This document shows, in pieces, positions 37,245-45,403 of a stretch of 64,000 bases of DNA (positions are counted from its first letter, which is position 1; each line of letters begins with the position of its first letter). The DNA lies in assembly GCF_030409505.1 (NCBI RefSeq), contig NZ_JAUFPZ010000002.1, positions 3,293,501 to 3,357,500 on the forward strand, given 5' to 3'. A program made the translations under genes and the position numbers. The DNA is from Zunongwangia endophytica (GTDB lineage Bacteria; Bacteroidota; Bacteroidia; Flavobacteriales; Flavobacteriaceae). The notes beneath the pieces are model-generated. The model was not told where the DNA came from. It worked only from the letters and a program-made list of their open reading frames with translations, and made no database searches.

Positions 37245-38260
37245 TAGTCTAAAGGAAATTGAAGGGTTACGAAATAAGAATTTTCTTTGCTGAAGTGCTC
37301 TAGGTGATAGTCTTTACCAAAAAGTAAAGCTAGTCTCTGCTCAATATTTTTATAGCCAATTCCCGATTCATCATAATTTTGCTGAGGTTTGAAAAAGTTT
37401 TCGACTTTAAAATGAAGTTGATTTTTGTCGATTTTCAATAGAATGTCAACAGGTTTTTCTGGCTGATTTAAAATTCCGTGTTTAAATGCATTTTCAACAA
37501 AATGAATTAAAAGTAAAGCGGGGATTTTTTCGTTGCCGACCGCTTCAGGGAAACTAGCGTTTATAAAAAGCTGATTTGAAAACCGACGCTGAAAAAGATT
37601 GATATAATTTTTAATAAAATGGATTTCATCTTTCAGCAAAACATATTCTCCTTCATTTTCGTAAGTGACATAGCGAAGCATTTCAGAAAGTTTAAGAATA
37701 TCGTCGCTCAGTTTTTCATCGACCACCAAAGCGTCTGCATAAAAACTATTAAGTGTGTTGAATAAAAAATGCGGACTCAACTGTGATTTCAACACCTGAA
37801 GTTCGGCTTGTTTTTTCTCCAAACTTAGTTCACTAATTCGCTTATTGATGCTGAATTGATATTTCACAAAATAAAAGATCAAACTCAATAAAAATATCCG
37901 AATCGCGTAATAGGAATTATCGAATATGTAATAGAGCGGTTTACGCGAGTTTTCGTAGTAATTATGCACTCCGGTAAAACTGTAAACAATCACTTCTTCT
38001 ATAAGGTAACGAAGACCGACGAAATACAGCAAACTAAAAATTAAGCCTAGACATAAATATCCCCATTTTTTCTGCGGAATCGTTTTGGGAGCGATAAAAC
38101 TGTACACCAGATAAAACAAGCTCATTTGCAAAAGTGCAAACTCTAGATCTTTTAAGCTGAATGTTGTAGATCCCTGAAGCACAATTTCAGCAAAAATATC
38201 CATTGCAAAAAAGAGTACCCAAAAGATCAAATGATATGTAACTTCCTGTTTCTTGGTCAT
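37244..38260 (-). CDS. LytS/YehU-type sensor histidine kinase
   Basis: 338 residues. Four membrane helices (about 10-28, 41-58, 66-83, 118-133) are followed by a short coiled coil and the His_kinase domain, with H164 in QLSPHFLFNTLNS. The ATP-binding part has the N box LIHFVENAFKHGIL and GIGYKNIEQRL. No periplasmic sensor domain is present, so the signal is likely sensed in the membrane or through a partner. The start overlaps the stop of the preceding secreted-protein gene (ATGA), linking them in one operon. Confidence 0.94.
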   Translation of the reverse strand: MTKKQEVTYHLIFWVLFFAMDIFAEIVLQGSTTFSLKDLEFALLQMSLFYLVYSFIAPKTIPQKKWGYLCLGLIFSLLYFVGLRYLIEEVIVYSFTGVHNYYENSRKPLYYIFDNSYYAIRIFLLSLIFYFVKYQFSINKRISELSLEKKQAELQVLKSQLSPHFLFNTLNSFYADALVVDEKLSDDILKLSEMLRYVTYENEGEYVLLKDEIHFIKNYINLFQRRFSNQLFINASFPEAVGNEKIPALLLIHFVENAFKHGILNQPEKPVDILLKIDKNQLHFKVENFFKPQQNYDESGIGYKNIEQRLALLFGKDYHLEHFSKENSYFVTLQFPLD

Positions 38261-39198
38261 AAGTCGTTTAACAATAATACAGTAATTTCAGGAAAATTTG
38301 CTTTTAGTTCTTTTTCGATGCGATAAATATGCGCTGCACCTACGATAACAACGCTTCTTGTTGCTGAATTTTCCACGATTTGAGAACCTATGTTTTGTGC
38401 CATGTTATGATTTCTACGATTCCAAAAATTCAAGCCTTCGAGACAACTTTCTGTTTGATTTTTTACATAGCTGAAAGAGGCTAGTTGATCTAAGCGTTTT
38501 AGGGATTTTCTTTTATTTACGTAGAAGCCCAATCGACCAAAGAGTGCAGGAACAATAGCTTTGTTGTAATGCTTTTTATTTAGTTTACGATTAATTTCAT
38601 TATCGCCATTTTCTCCACCATCTTTTGCGCAATTTTGCCAGGCTTGATGATATTCTTTATTAGTTTGTTGATCGTCCATTGATTGTAATTTTTTGATGTT
38701 TAATTGTAAGGCAAGTTTGGCGGTGAGATCGCCATCTTCGTGCCGAGTAGGTTTTGATGAACCCTTAATCCCATATTGCTGAATATAAGAATAGAAGTCA
38801 TAATTCGCGTAATCACGCAGGTAAGCGAAAGAAGTGATGATGCTTTGTAAGTTTTTTGGCGTTAATGCATTGAAGTCTTTCTTTAATAATTGCTGAAATC
38901 GATATTGGTCAAAATTATAGTGCTTTTGAAGCGAATCTGAAAGCGAGTAAAATTCTTTATAACTGTTAGACCAGCCATCTTTTAGATACTCCCAACTAAT
39001 AGAATCGTTGGGGTGTGGTGTTTCTACATAGATAGCTTCAGGTTGATATTTCACCGCCCTTTTTAAAAGCGGTTTGTAACTATGCCTTACTATTTTTGGA
39101 ACTTTATGCATGGTTCCTATAAGTAAAACTTCTTTTTGTTGTCCAAACGAGATCTGGCTTAGCGCTATAAAAATGAAGATGTTGATTATTTTTTTCAT
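38257..39198 (-). CDS. Secreted TraB/TIKI-like protein (DUF5694-type), second of a tandem pair
   Basis: 313 residues with a signal peptide ending ISFGQ (about 1-19). The opening strand reads EVLLIGTMHKVPKIVRHSY, followed by EAIYVETPHP, and the end reads SVVIVGAAHIYRIE. This GTxH ... VE ... GAxH layout is that of the TraB/GumN/TIKI superfamily, whose members include metal-dependent proteases. It shares this layout with the next gene upstream. It overlaps the kinase gene by four bases. Function unknown. Confidence 0.75.
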   Translation of the reverse strand: MKKIINIFIFIALSQISFGQQKEVLLIGTMHKVPKIVRHSYKPLLKRAVKYQPEAIYVETPHPNDSISWEYLKDGWSNSYKEFYSLSDSLQKHYNFDQYRFQQLLKKDFNALTPKNLQSIITSFAYLRDYANYDFYSYIQQYGIKGSSKPTRHEDGDLTAKLALQLNIKKLQSMDDQQTNKEYHQAWQNCAKDGGENGDNEINRKLNKKHYNKAIVPALFGRLGFYVNKRKSLKRLDQLASFSYVKNQTESCLEGLNFWNRRNHNMAQNIGSQIVENSATRSVVIVGAAHIYRIEKELKANFPEITVLLLNDL

Positions 39199-39200
39199 GA

Positions 39201-40064
39201 TTACAACTCATTAAATTTAACCAATTCAAATTCTGGAGTGCATTTAAAAAGCCATTTTAAAATAGAGACATGGCCGGCTCCAAAAATTACTAAGATTCGG
39301 TCATTCTGGTTATAATTTATTTTCTGAATTTTTCTAAAGATCCTAAGATTTCTATTCATCCAAAACATAGACAAAGCATCGGGACCTTCCATCTTTTCAG
39401 AAAGAAATTGCCCTCCAGAAATATAATCTCCAAATCCACGATCCAACACTTTATCTGAATTCATATACTTAAAGGTTTCCAGCAGCGTGTTTTTGTATTC
39501 AACCTTATCTTTATATGAGTAAAATTCGTTGTAACGTCGCATAAATTTATCATCTCCTCCAAAGTGGTGTCGATCACTGATGCTATCTACATAATTTTGC
39601 GGTTTTTCAGAAGTTCTTTTTTCATATAGATCCAACATTAGAGGTCTAGCATCCGCACCATAAATAGTATCGAGGGCAAATCGATCTACCAATCGCATAC
39701 CAATTTGGCTGGATTCGCTAGCAGATAATTCAGCTTCACTCTTTTTATATTCCTTCCAGTTTTCGAGGATTTTTGAGGTATTTCGTGATTCAACAACAAT
39801 TTTGGTTGGTTTGAATTTGCTGATGTAATTCAATAATTCTTGAAGCTCTTTTTGACGTTTTTCAGAATAAATATTTATTTTCTTTTCTTCTGAAATTTTA
39901 TGAGCATCCAAGCTTGGATAGTTGAAATGAAAGCTTCCAACTAAAAGGACTTTGGGAACCTTTTCTCCCTTCCGAAGAAATTCATCGGGATCTTTTAGGT
40001 TAGATTGTGCTATTATTGAAATGAAGCTAAAACTGAGTAAAAGAGAAATTAAAATAGTTTTCAT
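39201..40064 (-). CDS. Secreted TraB/TIKI-like protein (DUF5694-type), first of a tandem pair
   Basis: 287 residues with a signal peptide ending ISIIAQ (about 1-19). The opening strand reads KVLLVGSFHFNYP, followed by PTKIVVESRN, then an end reading RILVIFGAGHVSILKWLF. These are the GxxH ... VE ... GAGH elements of the TraB/TIKI superfamily, and the overall pattern fits the DUF5694 family. It lies three bases ahead of its paralogue and heads an operon with the LytS/LytTR pair. A terminator-like hairpin ends at its start codon. Confidence 0.78.
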   Translation of the reverse strand: MKTILISLLLSFSFISIIAQSNLKDPDEFLRKGEKVPKVLLVGSFHFNYPSLDAHKISEEKKINIYSEKRQKELQELLNYISKFKPTKIVVESRNTSKILENWKEYKKSEAELSASESSQIGMRLVDRFALDTIYGADARPLMLDLYEKRTSEKPQNYVDSISDRHHFGGDDKFMRRYNEFYSYKDKVEYKNTLLETFKYMNSDKVLDRGFGDYISGGQFLSEKMEGPDALSMFWMNRNLRIFRKIQKINYNQNDRILVIFGAGHVSILKWLFKCTPEFELVKFNEL

Positions 40065-40108
40065 AAAAAAAGTGCTTTATAGATTTGAAATCAAAACTAT
40101 AAAGCACA
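40065..40108 (-). terminator. Terminator-like hairpin abutting the next start codon
   Basis: An 11-bp perfect stem (40072-40082 with 40097-40107) has a 14-nt loop that itself contains GATTT-N-AAATC. On the minus strand it is followed by seven T that end at the ATG of the TraB/TIKI-like gene (40064). It can end the transcript of the upstream barrel gene, or attenuate the operon below it. Confidence 0.7.
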
Positions 40109-40174
40109 TCTCTTTTAATTTTTTAAATGAACTAAACACTCATTTTCTCAGGACGAAATGAGGTTTCTGTACAA

Positions 40175-40723
40175 TTAAAATCTATAGCCAATCTGGAAAC
40201 CTGCATTAAATTCGATTGCAGAAAACCGATCTTTTACCTCGTCACTAAAATTTCTTCCAATATTTATAAATGGTCCTAAAACAAATTTATTGTTGAAATT
40301 CCACTTATAACCACCGCCTAGACCTACGATAAATGAATCCATATCTGTTTCTGATTCTACGGTTCTTTCATCTATGGTTTCATCTTCTGTAAAATCACCT
40401 GTACGAATCTTGATAAAAGGATTGGCGTAAATTCCAGAACCTGCATCTTCGCCAAAATAGTAGTTATATCCAAACTTAAAGCTGGTCGTATTAAATTTTC
40501 TGGAACCACTTTCGCTATGATAATTTATACGGTCGTTAAATAAAACGATAGCTTCTATAGATTGATTGTCATCTAAAAAACGCTCGTAACCAAATTCTAC
40601 TGATGCAATAGCGATGGTGTTGGCAATATTTAATTTTATTTCGTTTTGTGGATTTCCGCTGGTTTGCGCTTTAGCAAATGTGCTTAGACATATAGCACTT
40701 AGTAGAAAAAATACCTTCTTCAT
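40175..40723 (-). CDS. Outer-membrane beta-barrel protein
   Basis: 182 residues. A signal peptide (about 1-19, ending FAKAQ) is followed by alternating amphipathic strands, for example TTSFKFGYNYYFG and FIVGLGGGYKWNF, and a C-terminal aromatic FQIGYRF ending, as in small eight-strand barrels. No enzymatic motif is seen. It is probably a single-gene transcript with its own -7 box (40750-40757) and terminator. Its role is unknown. Confidence 0.82.
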   Translation of the reverse strand: MKKVFFLLSAICLSTFAKAQTSGNPQNEIKLNIANTIAIASVEFGYERFLDDNQSIEAIVLFNDRINYHSESGSRKFNTTSFKFGYNYYFGEDAGSGIYANPFIKIRTGDFTEDETIDERTVESETDMDSFIVGLGGGYKWNFNNKFVLGPFINIGRNFSDEVKDRFSAIEFNAGFQIGYRF

Positions 40724-40749
40724 AAATCGATCTATTTTTGTTAGTGGCG

Positions 40750-40757
40750 CAAATATA
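40750..40757 (-). promoter_or_regulatory. -7 promoter box of the beta-barrel gene
   Basis: TATATTTG on the minus strand matches TAnnTTTG, 27 bases before the ATG. No good -33 match is present. Confidence 0.45.
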
Positions 40758-40975
40758 CTTTTTCAGGTTTAATAAATTTAATGTGCTAGCATTTTAATTA
40801 TTTTATAATAAAGCTATCGGCTGAAATGTAATTTATTAACGCTAAGGAGCTTTGTGTTTTATAACTTTCAAAACATAGTGTGTTTATTTTACAATTTTAC
40901 TCTTAAAACAATGATAACGTTCTTACTTGTCTGCTATAATTTTTTTAATTTGGAGCTTTATTTAAACAATCAAAA

Positions 40976-41371
40976 ATGAGCATTTTCAGTAAAGATAAAA
41001 TTGAGGAAGAACACCAGAAGAAACAGGATGATTTTCAGGAAGAAGATGTAGAAACTGTTCTAGAGGAAGAAGAGAAAATTAAATCTAAATTCGAAAGTAA
41101 GAACGCACTTCGACGTTATTTTGATGATGCGCAAATCTTATTTAGTTTGGTAAGAGATTATGCGAACGGTGATTATAGGGAAATACCTTTTAATATCGTC
41201 GCGGGTGTTGGGGCAGCGCTATTATATGTGCTTTCTCCTATCGATTTGATCCCAGATTTTATTCCGGTTATAGGATATCTGGATGATGCTGCGGTGATTG
41301 CTTTTTCATTAAGTCTTATTGAAAAAGATCTGGCAGTGTATAAGGTTTGGAAAGAAAACCAAAAAGCTTAA
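40976..41371 (+). CDS. YkvA-family (DUF1232) protein
   Basis: 131 residues. An acidic, charged N-terminal part (1-50) precedes a DUF1232 core: IPFNIVAGVGAALLYVLSPIDLIPDFIPVIGYLDDAAVIAF, with the PIDLIPDFIP signature at about 93-102 and two short hydrophobic helices. It is probably membrane-associated. The function of the family is unknown. Single gene ending at a terminator shared with the converging desaturase gene. Confidence 0.9.
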   Translation: MSIFSKDKIEEEHQKKQDDFQEEDVETVLEEEEKIKSKFESKNALRRYFDDAQILFSLVRDYANGDYREIPFNIVAGVGAALLYVLSPIDLIPDFIPVIGYLDDAAVIAFSLSLIEKDLAVYKVWKENQKA

Positions 41372-41396
41372 AAACAAATTCCTTTTATGGAATCAT

Positions 41397-41427
41397 AAAA
41401 AAAGTCCGCTATTTAGCGGACTTTTTT
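41397..41427. terminator. Bidirectional terminator between YkvA-like and desaturase genes
   Basis: A stem of about 13 bp (41397-41410 with 41415-41427) has an ATTT loop with A and T runs on either side, so it serves both converging transcripts. Confidence 0.88.
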
Positions 41428-41448
41428 AATTCTATATCTTTTCTGAAT

Positions 41449-42453
41449 TTATACAATTCCGTTAGATTCTACCCATTTAAATTGGTATTGATCCTGAGGG
41501 ATTGCAATACGATCTGCAATTCTCGTCATACGATCTGGTAATTTCATCAAATAGTCACGAGCTTTCTCAGCATCATCAGTAAGTGATCTCATTTTATCAA
41601 TTTCCCAATACTCGTTAAGTTTTCTTAGGATGTCAATATAATCGTAAGTAGTATACACACCAAGACGTTGCGCTGCATTCGAGAAGTTTTCGAAAGCTTC
41701 TGCAATTCCTTGTCCGCTTTCTCTTAAAAATTGAGCCGGCATTACAATTTTCTTCTTCATCATGTCGTGAAATGCAATCATCATTTCGCTAGGATCATGT
41801 TCAAAAATTGTTTTTACAAATTCTCTATAGGCCATGTAATGACGCATCTCGTCTCCTGCAATGATATTACACATTTTCCCAAGCATCTTATTGCCTTTTT
41901 TCTTAGCCAATTGTCCCACACGTTTGTGAGAAACATTTGTAGCTAATTCCTGGAAACTGGTATACACAAAGTTTTTATAGGGATCTCTACCGGTACCAAT
42001 ATCAAAACCATCATTTATTAGATGTTGTGTAGTTTTTTCGATTTCTCGCATATCTACACGACCCGATAAATAAAGGTATTTATTAAGAGTGTCACCGTGG
42101 CGATTTTCTTCACCTGTCCAGTGTCTTACCCATTTAGACCATGGGTTCTGTTCACCATCGGCACGACGTTGTTGGTCTACACCTTCTACATCCATTAGCC
42201 AGCTTTCGTAAGTAGGTAGGGCTTCTTCAGTAACCATATCTGCCACTAAAACAACCCAAAAATCGTAACCTAATTCTTTAGCTTCTTCGCGTAGTTGTTT
42301 CGCATTTTCTAAACCTTCTTCTCCCTGTAGATTAGGCAAAAGATCGGTAGGTTGCCAAATATCATCTACGGGAATTAGATATTCGTCAATAAACCCATCT
42401 ACTTTTTTTTCGATGGTCTTCATTACTTCAAGTCTTATGTTTTCTAGGGCCAT
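41449..42453 (-). CDS. Acyl-ACP desaturase (soluble diiron type)
   Basis: 334 residues. It introduces a double bond into acyl chains bound to acyl carrier protein using a diiron centre and oxygen. The ligands are visible as EENRH (E116, H119) and DEMRH (E202, H205), with further glutamates near 77 and 168. No membrane helix or signal peptide, so cytoplasmic. It is the plant-plastid type that also occurs in Bacteroidota and actinobacteria. It should control membrane fluidity. The 5' region holds an 8-bp inverted repeat (42513-42545). Confidence 0.93.
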   Translation of the reverse strand: MALENIRLEVMKTIEKKVDGFIDEYLIPVDDIWQPTDLLPNLQGEEGLENAKQLREEAKELGYDFWVVLVADMVTEEALPTYESWLMDVEGVDQQRRADGEQNPWSKWVRHWTGEENRHGDTLNKYLYLSGRVDMREIEKTTQHLINDGFDIGTGRDPYKNFVYTSFQELATNVSHKRVGQLAKKKGNKMLGKMCNIIAGDEMRHYMAYREFVKTIFEHDPSEMMIAFHDMMKKKIVMPAQFLRESGQGIAEAFENFSNAAQRLGVYTTYDYIDILRKLNEYWEIDKMRSLTDDAEKARDYLMKLPDRMTRIADRIAIPQDQYQFKWVESNGIV

Positions 42454-42512
42454 TATTTTTCTATGTTACTGTAAATTAATGAAAATTGTCCAAATTACAG
42501 AGTTATTAGCAA

Positions 42513-42545
42513 GTTAAAATGCAATAATCATGCAATTATTTTAAC
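42513..42545. promoter_or_regulatory. Inverted repeat upstream of the desaturase gene
   Basis: GTTAAAAT (42513-42520) and ATTTTAAC (42538-42545) form a perfect 8-bp inverted repeat spaced by 17 bases, 60 bases before the desaturase ATG. The spacer holds two TGCA copies. It may be an operator for a fatty-acid regulator; there is no direct support. Confidence 0.3.
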
Positions 42546-42616
42546 TAAATGCATGGTTTGCAAATTAAAGGGAAATACATTGAATTACAAAGTGCTAAAA
42601 TTTTTACGGTTCTAAA

Positions 42617-43348
42617 TCAATTTCTACCGCTTTCTTCGGGATACAAGGTGTAGACAGGATCACTTTGCCACACTTTCTTAGAATCAACATCTATAGCAGA
42701 TAGACTTCCTTTAAAAGCGGCACCGGTATCAACATTCCAAATATTCGCTTTATTCACCGGAAAGCTTTCGCCAATGCGAGTTACCGGAGTATGACCAATA
42801 AAAATGGCTTCAAAAACCTGTAATCGCTTCGGAAAAAAAGGACTGTCTATTTTAATATTTTCATCTAATGCTAAAGCCATTTCCCAAAGCGTACGATCCC
42901 AGTAAAATCCTGTGCTGTAATATTCGTATTCTGGACCATGGAGATTAGTAAAGCCAGCATGCACAAATAATCGATTTTGATCGTCTACATAGTAGTTTTG
43001 CATTTCAGAAAAAAATCGAAGATGTTCTTGCTTCTCTTCCTCGTTCAATCTCGCGTAACCATCAATACTGCTTTGACCACCGTGATGTAACCATTTTTCA
43101 GTCATCGTGCCACTTTCTAACCACTGGTGTGTAAGATCATCATGATTACCACGCATAAAAATGCACTTGTATTCTTTAGATAATTCAATTAAATACGAAA
43201 CCACCTTTGCTGAATCACTCCAGCCATCTACATAGTCTCCAAGAAAAATAATAGTATCCTCTTCTGTAATTTCAACTTTCTCGTTTAATAGTTGTTTTAG
43301 TGCGCGTAGTCCTCCGTGAATATCACCAATGGCAAGCGTTCTACCCAT
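42617..43348 (-). CDS. Calcineurin-like metallophosphatase (PP2A/ApaH-like)
   Basis: 243 residues. The dimetal motifs are complete and in order: GDIHGG (8-13), FLGDYVDGW, MRGNHDD and FIGHTPV. The layout resembles bacterial serine/threonine phosphatases (PrpA-like) and ApaH. It could act on phosphoproteins or nucleotides. The third gene of a tight operon behind the AlbA_2 and SDR genes; one base separates it from the AlbA_2 gene. Confidence 0.9.
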   Translation of the reverse strand: MGRTLAIGDIHGGLRALKQLLNEKVEITEEDTIIFLGDYVDGWSDSAKVVSYLIELSKEYKCIFMRGNHDDLTHQWLESGTMTEKWLHHGGQSSIDGYARLNEEEKQEHLRFFSEMQNYYVDDQNRLFVHAGFTNLHGPEYEYYSTGFYWDRTLWEMALALDENIKIDSPFFPKRLQVFEAIFIGHTPVTRIGESFPVNKANIWNVDTGAAFKGSLSAIDVDSKKVWQSDPVYTLYPEESGRN

Positions 43349-43349
43349 G

Positions 43350-44486
43350 CTAATTGTATTTTACTTTTCTTAAAATTCGTGTACTTTCTTTATAATAGTG
43401 GTAGGCTTCTCTACTATACTTTTTTAGGAAGGGTTTTGCTTCTTCCAGTTTTTCCATCGCCTCTCCAAAGCCGTTAAGGTAACAAAGCAAATAGGTTGAT
43501 GGTAGGTTTTTAACATCCTTTCGCTGATTTTTAGTAAGTGGTAAGAGTTGTTTTAGGCGCTCCAAAAGTAGATTGTTGCTATTATAAATATGATAGAGCG
43601 TACTTTTATCGTACACAGGCGGCTCGAAAACTAGTTTGCTTTGTATTTCGTAGGTCGCATTATCTCTAAAATGAATGATCACTTCTTCTAAAGGATAATA
43701 GTTGTAACTATTGGGAACACCAAGATGAACATACTCTAATATCTTAAAAGTGTCGTTATCTGAAGAAATACTTACTTCATCTAAATCTGAGTAAAATAGT
43801 TTTACCTGCTCGTTGATAAGCGCAATATCTACTCGGCTAAAGTAAATTTTTCCTTTCGCATGTTTCTTCTTCCCGGCCCAGCAGACTACAAAGTATTCTT
43901 TAAAAACTTTATATGTGGGATTTAGTTTTTTATGATGATTAACAAAATCAAAAACTCCGTTTAGCGTTAGCTCAATATTGTTCTGGGCATGTTTTTCGAT
44001 GGCGGTAACAACTTCGGAATTTTCATCTTCAATTTTAATATCAAAATCCTTCGGCATACTAATGCTTCCATCTCTAAGGAAAATGGATCCTCCGTAGTAC
44101 TTCCAAATATTTTTCCGAAGTGAACAAATTTGGCCATTATTAGGTCTTATTGTAACTAAACCCACCACCAAATGATCGGGAAGGTGTGGAAAGGGAATAT
44201 TCTCGTAAATAATTTTTGGAGGATTGCTTAAATACGCATTTATAAGATTCTGAATTTTGCTATCGTCAAAAAAATCGATACCTAGTATTTCGTTATCCTC
44301 ATCCCGAACGCCAATTACAATGTAGGAGTTATTGCTTGGGTTAGAATTTGCAAGAGCGCAAATGTGCTTTAGAAATTTCGCCTTCCCCTCTTTTTCGCGA
44401 ATGTTGAGTTGTAGCTTTTTATCATAAAAACTATTCTCGTCGTTATGCGCTAAAAGATTCTTTATAAGGAGGCGTTTATTAATCAT
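43350..44486 (-). CDS. AlbA_2/Schlafen-type putative nucleic-acid-binding protein
   Basis: 378 residues. The first 120 residues carry the AlbA_2 (Schlafen AAA_4) fold: FLKHICALANSNPSNNSYIV then GVRDEDNEILGIDFFDD and the VVGLVTIRP strand. The remaining 250 residues have no motif I recognise and include a helical C-terminus. AlbA_2 proteins are linked to nucleic-acid binding and sometimes to transcription control or defence. It is flanked by an SDR and a phosphatase gene with one base on either side. Confidence 0.82.
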   Translation of the reverse strand: MINKRLLIKNLLAHNDENSFYDKKLQLNIREKEGKAKFLKHICALANSNPSNNSYIVIGVRDEDNEILGIDFFDDSKIQNLINAYLSNPPKIIYENIPFPHLPDHLVVGLVTIRPNNGQICSLRKNIWKYYGGSIFLRDGSISMPKDFDIKIEDENSEVVTAIEKHAQNNIELTLNGVFDFVNHHKKLNPTYKVFKEYFVVCWAGKKKHAKGKIYFSRVDIALINEQVKLFYSDLDEVSISSDNDTFKILEYVHLGVPNSYNYYPLEEVIIHFRDNATYEIQSKLVFEPPVYDKSTLYHIYNSNNLLLERLKQLLPLTKNQRKDVKNLPSTYLLCYLNGFGEAMEKLEEAKPFLKKYSREAYHYYKESTRILRKVKYN

Positions 44487-44487
44487 G

Positions 44488-45237
44488 TTAGTTTTTGTCT
44501 ACAATGGTACTTGTGGCTTGCGAAGTACACATCACGATTAAATCGGCAATATTTACATGATACGGTCTGGTAACCACAAACCGAATAATATCTGCAATAT
44601 CTTCTGGTTGTAAAGCTTTAAAACCCTGGTAAACTTTTTTCGCTTTTTCTTTATCACCTTTAAATCGAACATCACTAAACTCGGTTTCTACTAAACCTGG
44701 GTTAATTGCGCCTACGCGAATTCCTTTGCCGTTTAGATCGATTCTCATCCCCTGATTAATTGCGTCTACAGCATGCTTACTTGCACAATAAACATTTCCG
44801 TTAGGATAAACTTCTTTACCAGCAGTTGAACCGATATTGATAATATGTCCAGATTTTCTTTCGATCATTCCCGGGATTATGGCTTTGCTTACATACAGTA
44901 ACCCTTTTACATTAATATCCATCATTGCGTCCCAATCGTCTAAAGAACCGTCTTGGATACTTTCTAAACCATGGGCATTTCCGGCATTGTTTATTAGAAT
45001 ATCGATATTCGAGAAATCTGGCGGTAAATTTTCAATCTTCTTAAAAACCTCTTCCTTATCTCTTACATCAAAGCTTAAAGCTAATACTTCAACCTTTTTA
45101 CTTAATGTTTCTTTAAGTTCATTCAATCTGCCTTCTCGTCTTCCGCAGATAATCAGATTATAACCTTCTTCGGCTAAAGCTTTTGCTGTTTCTTTTCCTA
45201 TCCCGCTGCTAGCTCCTGTGATTAATGCAGTTTTCAT
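44488..45237 (-). CDS. Short-chain dehydrogenase/reductase (YdfG-like)
   Basis: 249 residues. The cofactor site is TGASSGIGKETAKAL (7-21), with NNAGNAHG near 87-94. The catalytic S, Y and K are in NIGSTAGKEVYPNG and YCASKHAVD. The overall sequence fits the 3-hydroxy acid/serine dehydrogenase subgroup with NADP preference. First gene of the SDR-AlbA_2-phosphatase operon. Confidence 0.93.
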   Translation of the reverse strand: MKTALITGASSGIGKETAKALAEEGYNLIICGRREGRLNELKETLSKKVEVLALSFDVRDKEEVFKKIENLPPDFSNIDILINNAGNAHGLESIQDGSLDDWDAMMDINVKGLLYVSKAIIPGMIERKSGHIINIGSTAGKEVYPNGNVYCASKHAVDAINQGMRIDLNGKGIRVGAINPGLVETEFSDVRFKGDKEKAKKVYQGFKALQPEDIADIIRFVVTRPYHVNIADLIVMCTSQATSTIVDKN

Positions 45238-45403
45238 TGTTAATTTTTTTTAAAGACTAAAGTACTAAACTATTTACAAGTAAGAGATTTAGCCAAATTA
45301 ATTAGATTTTAAATCTTGTTAAAAATAGTTAACAGCTAAAAACGCAAAAAATGAATTCGATTTTGCACCGTTATCTAAGCTAAACAAACGCAAATCTGAT
45401 TTT

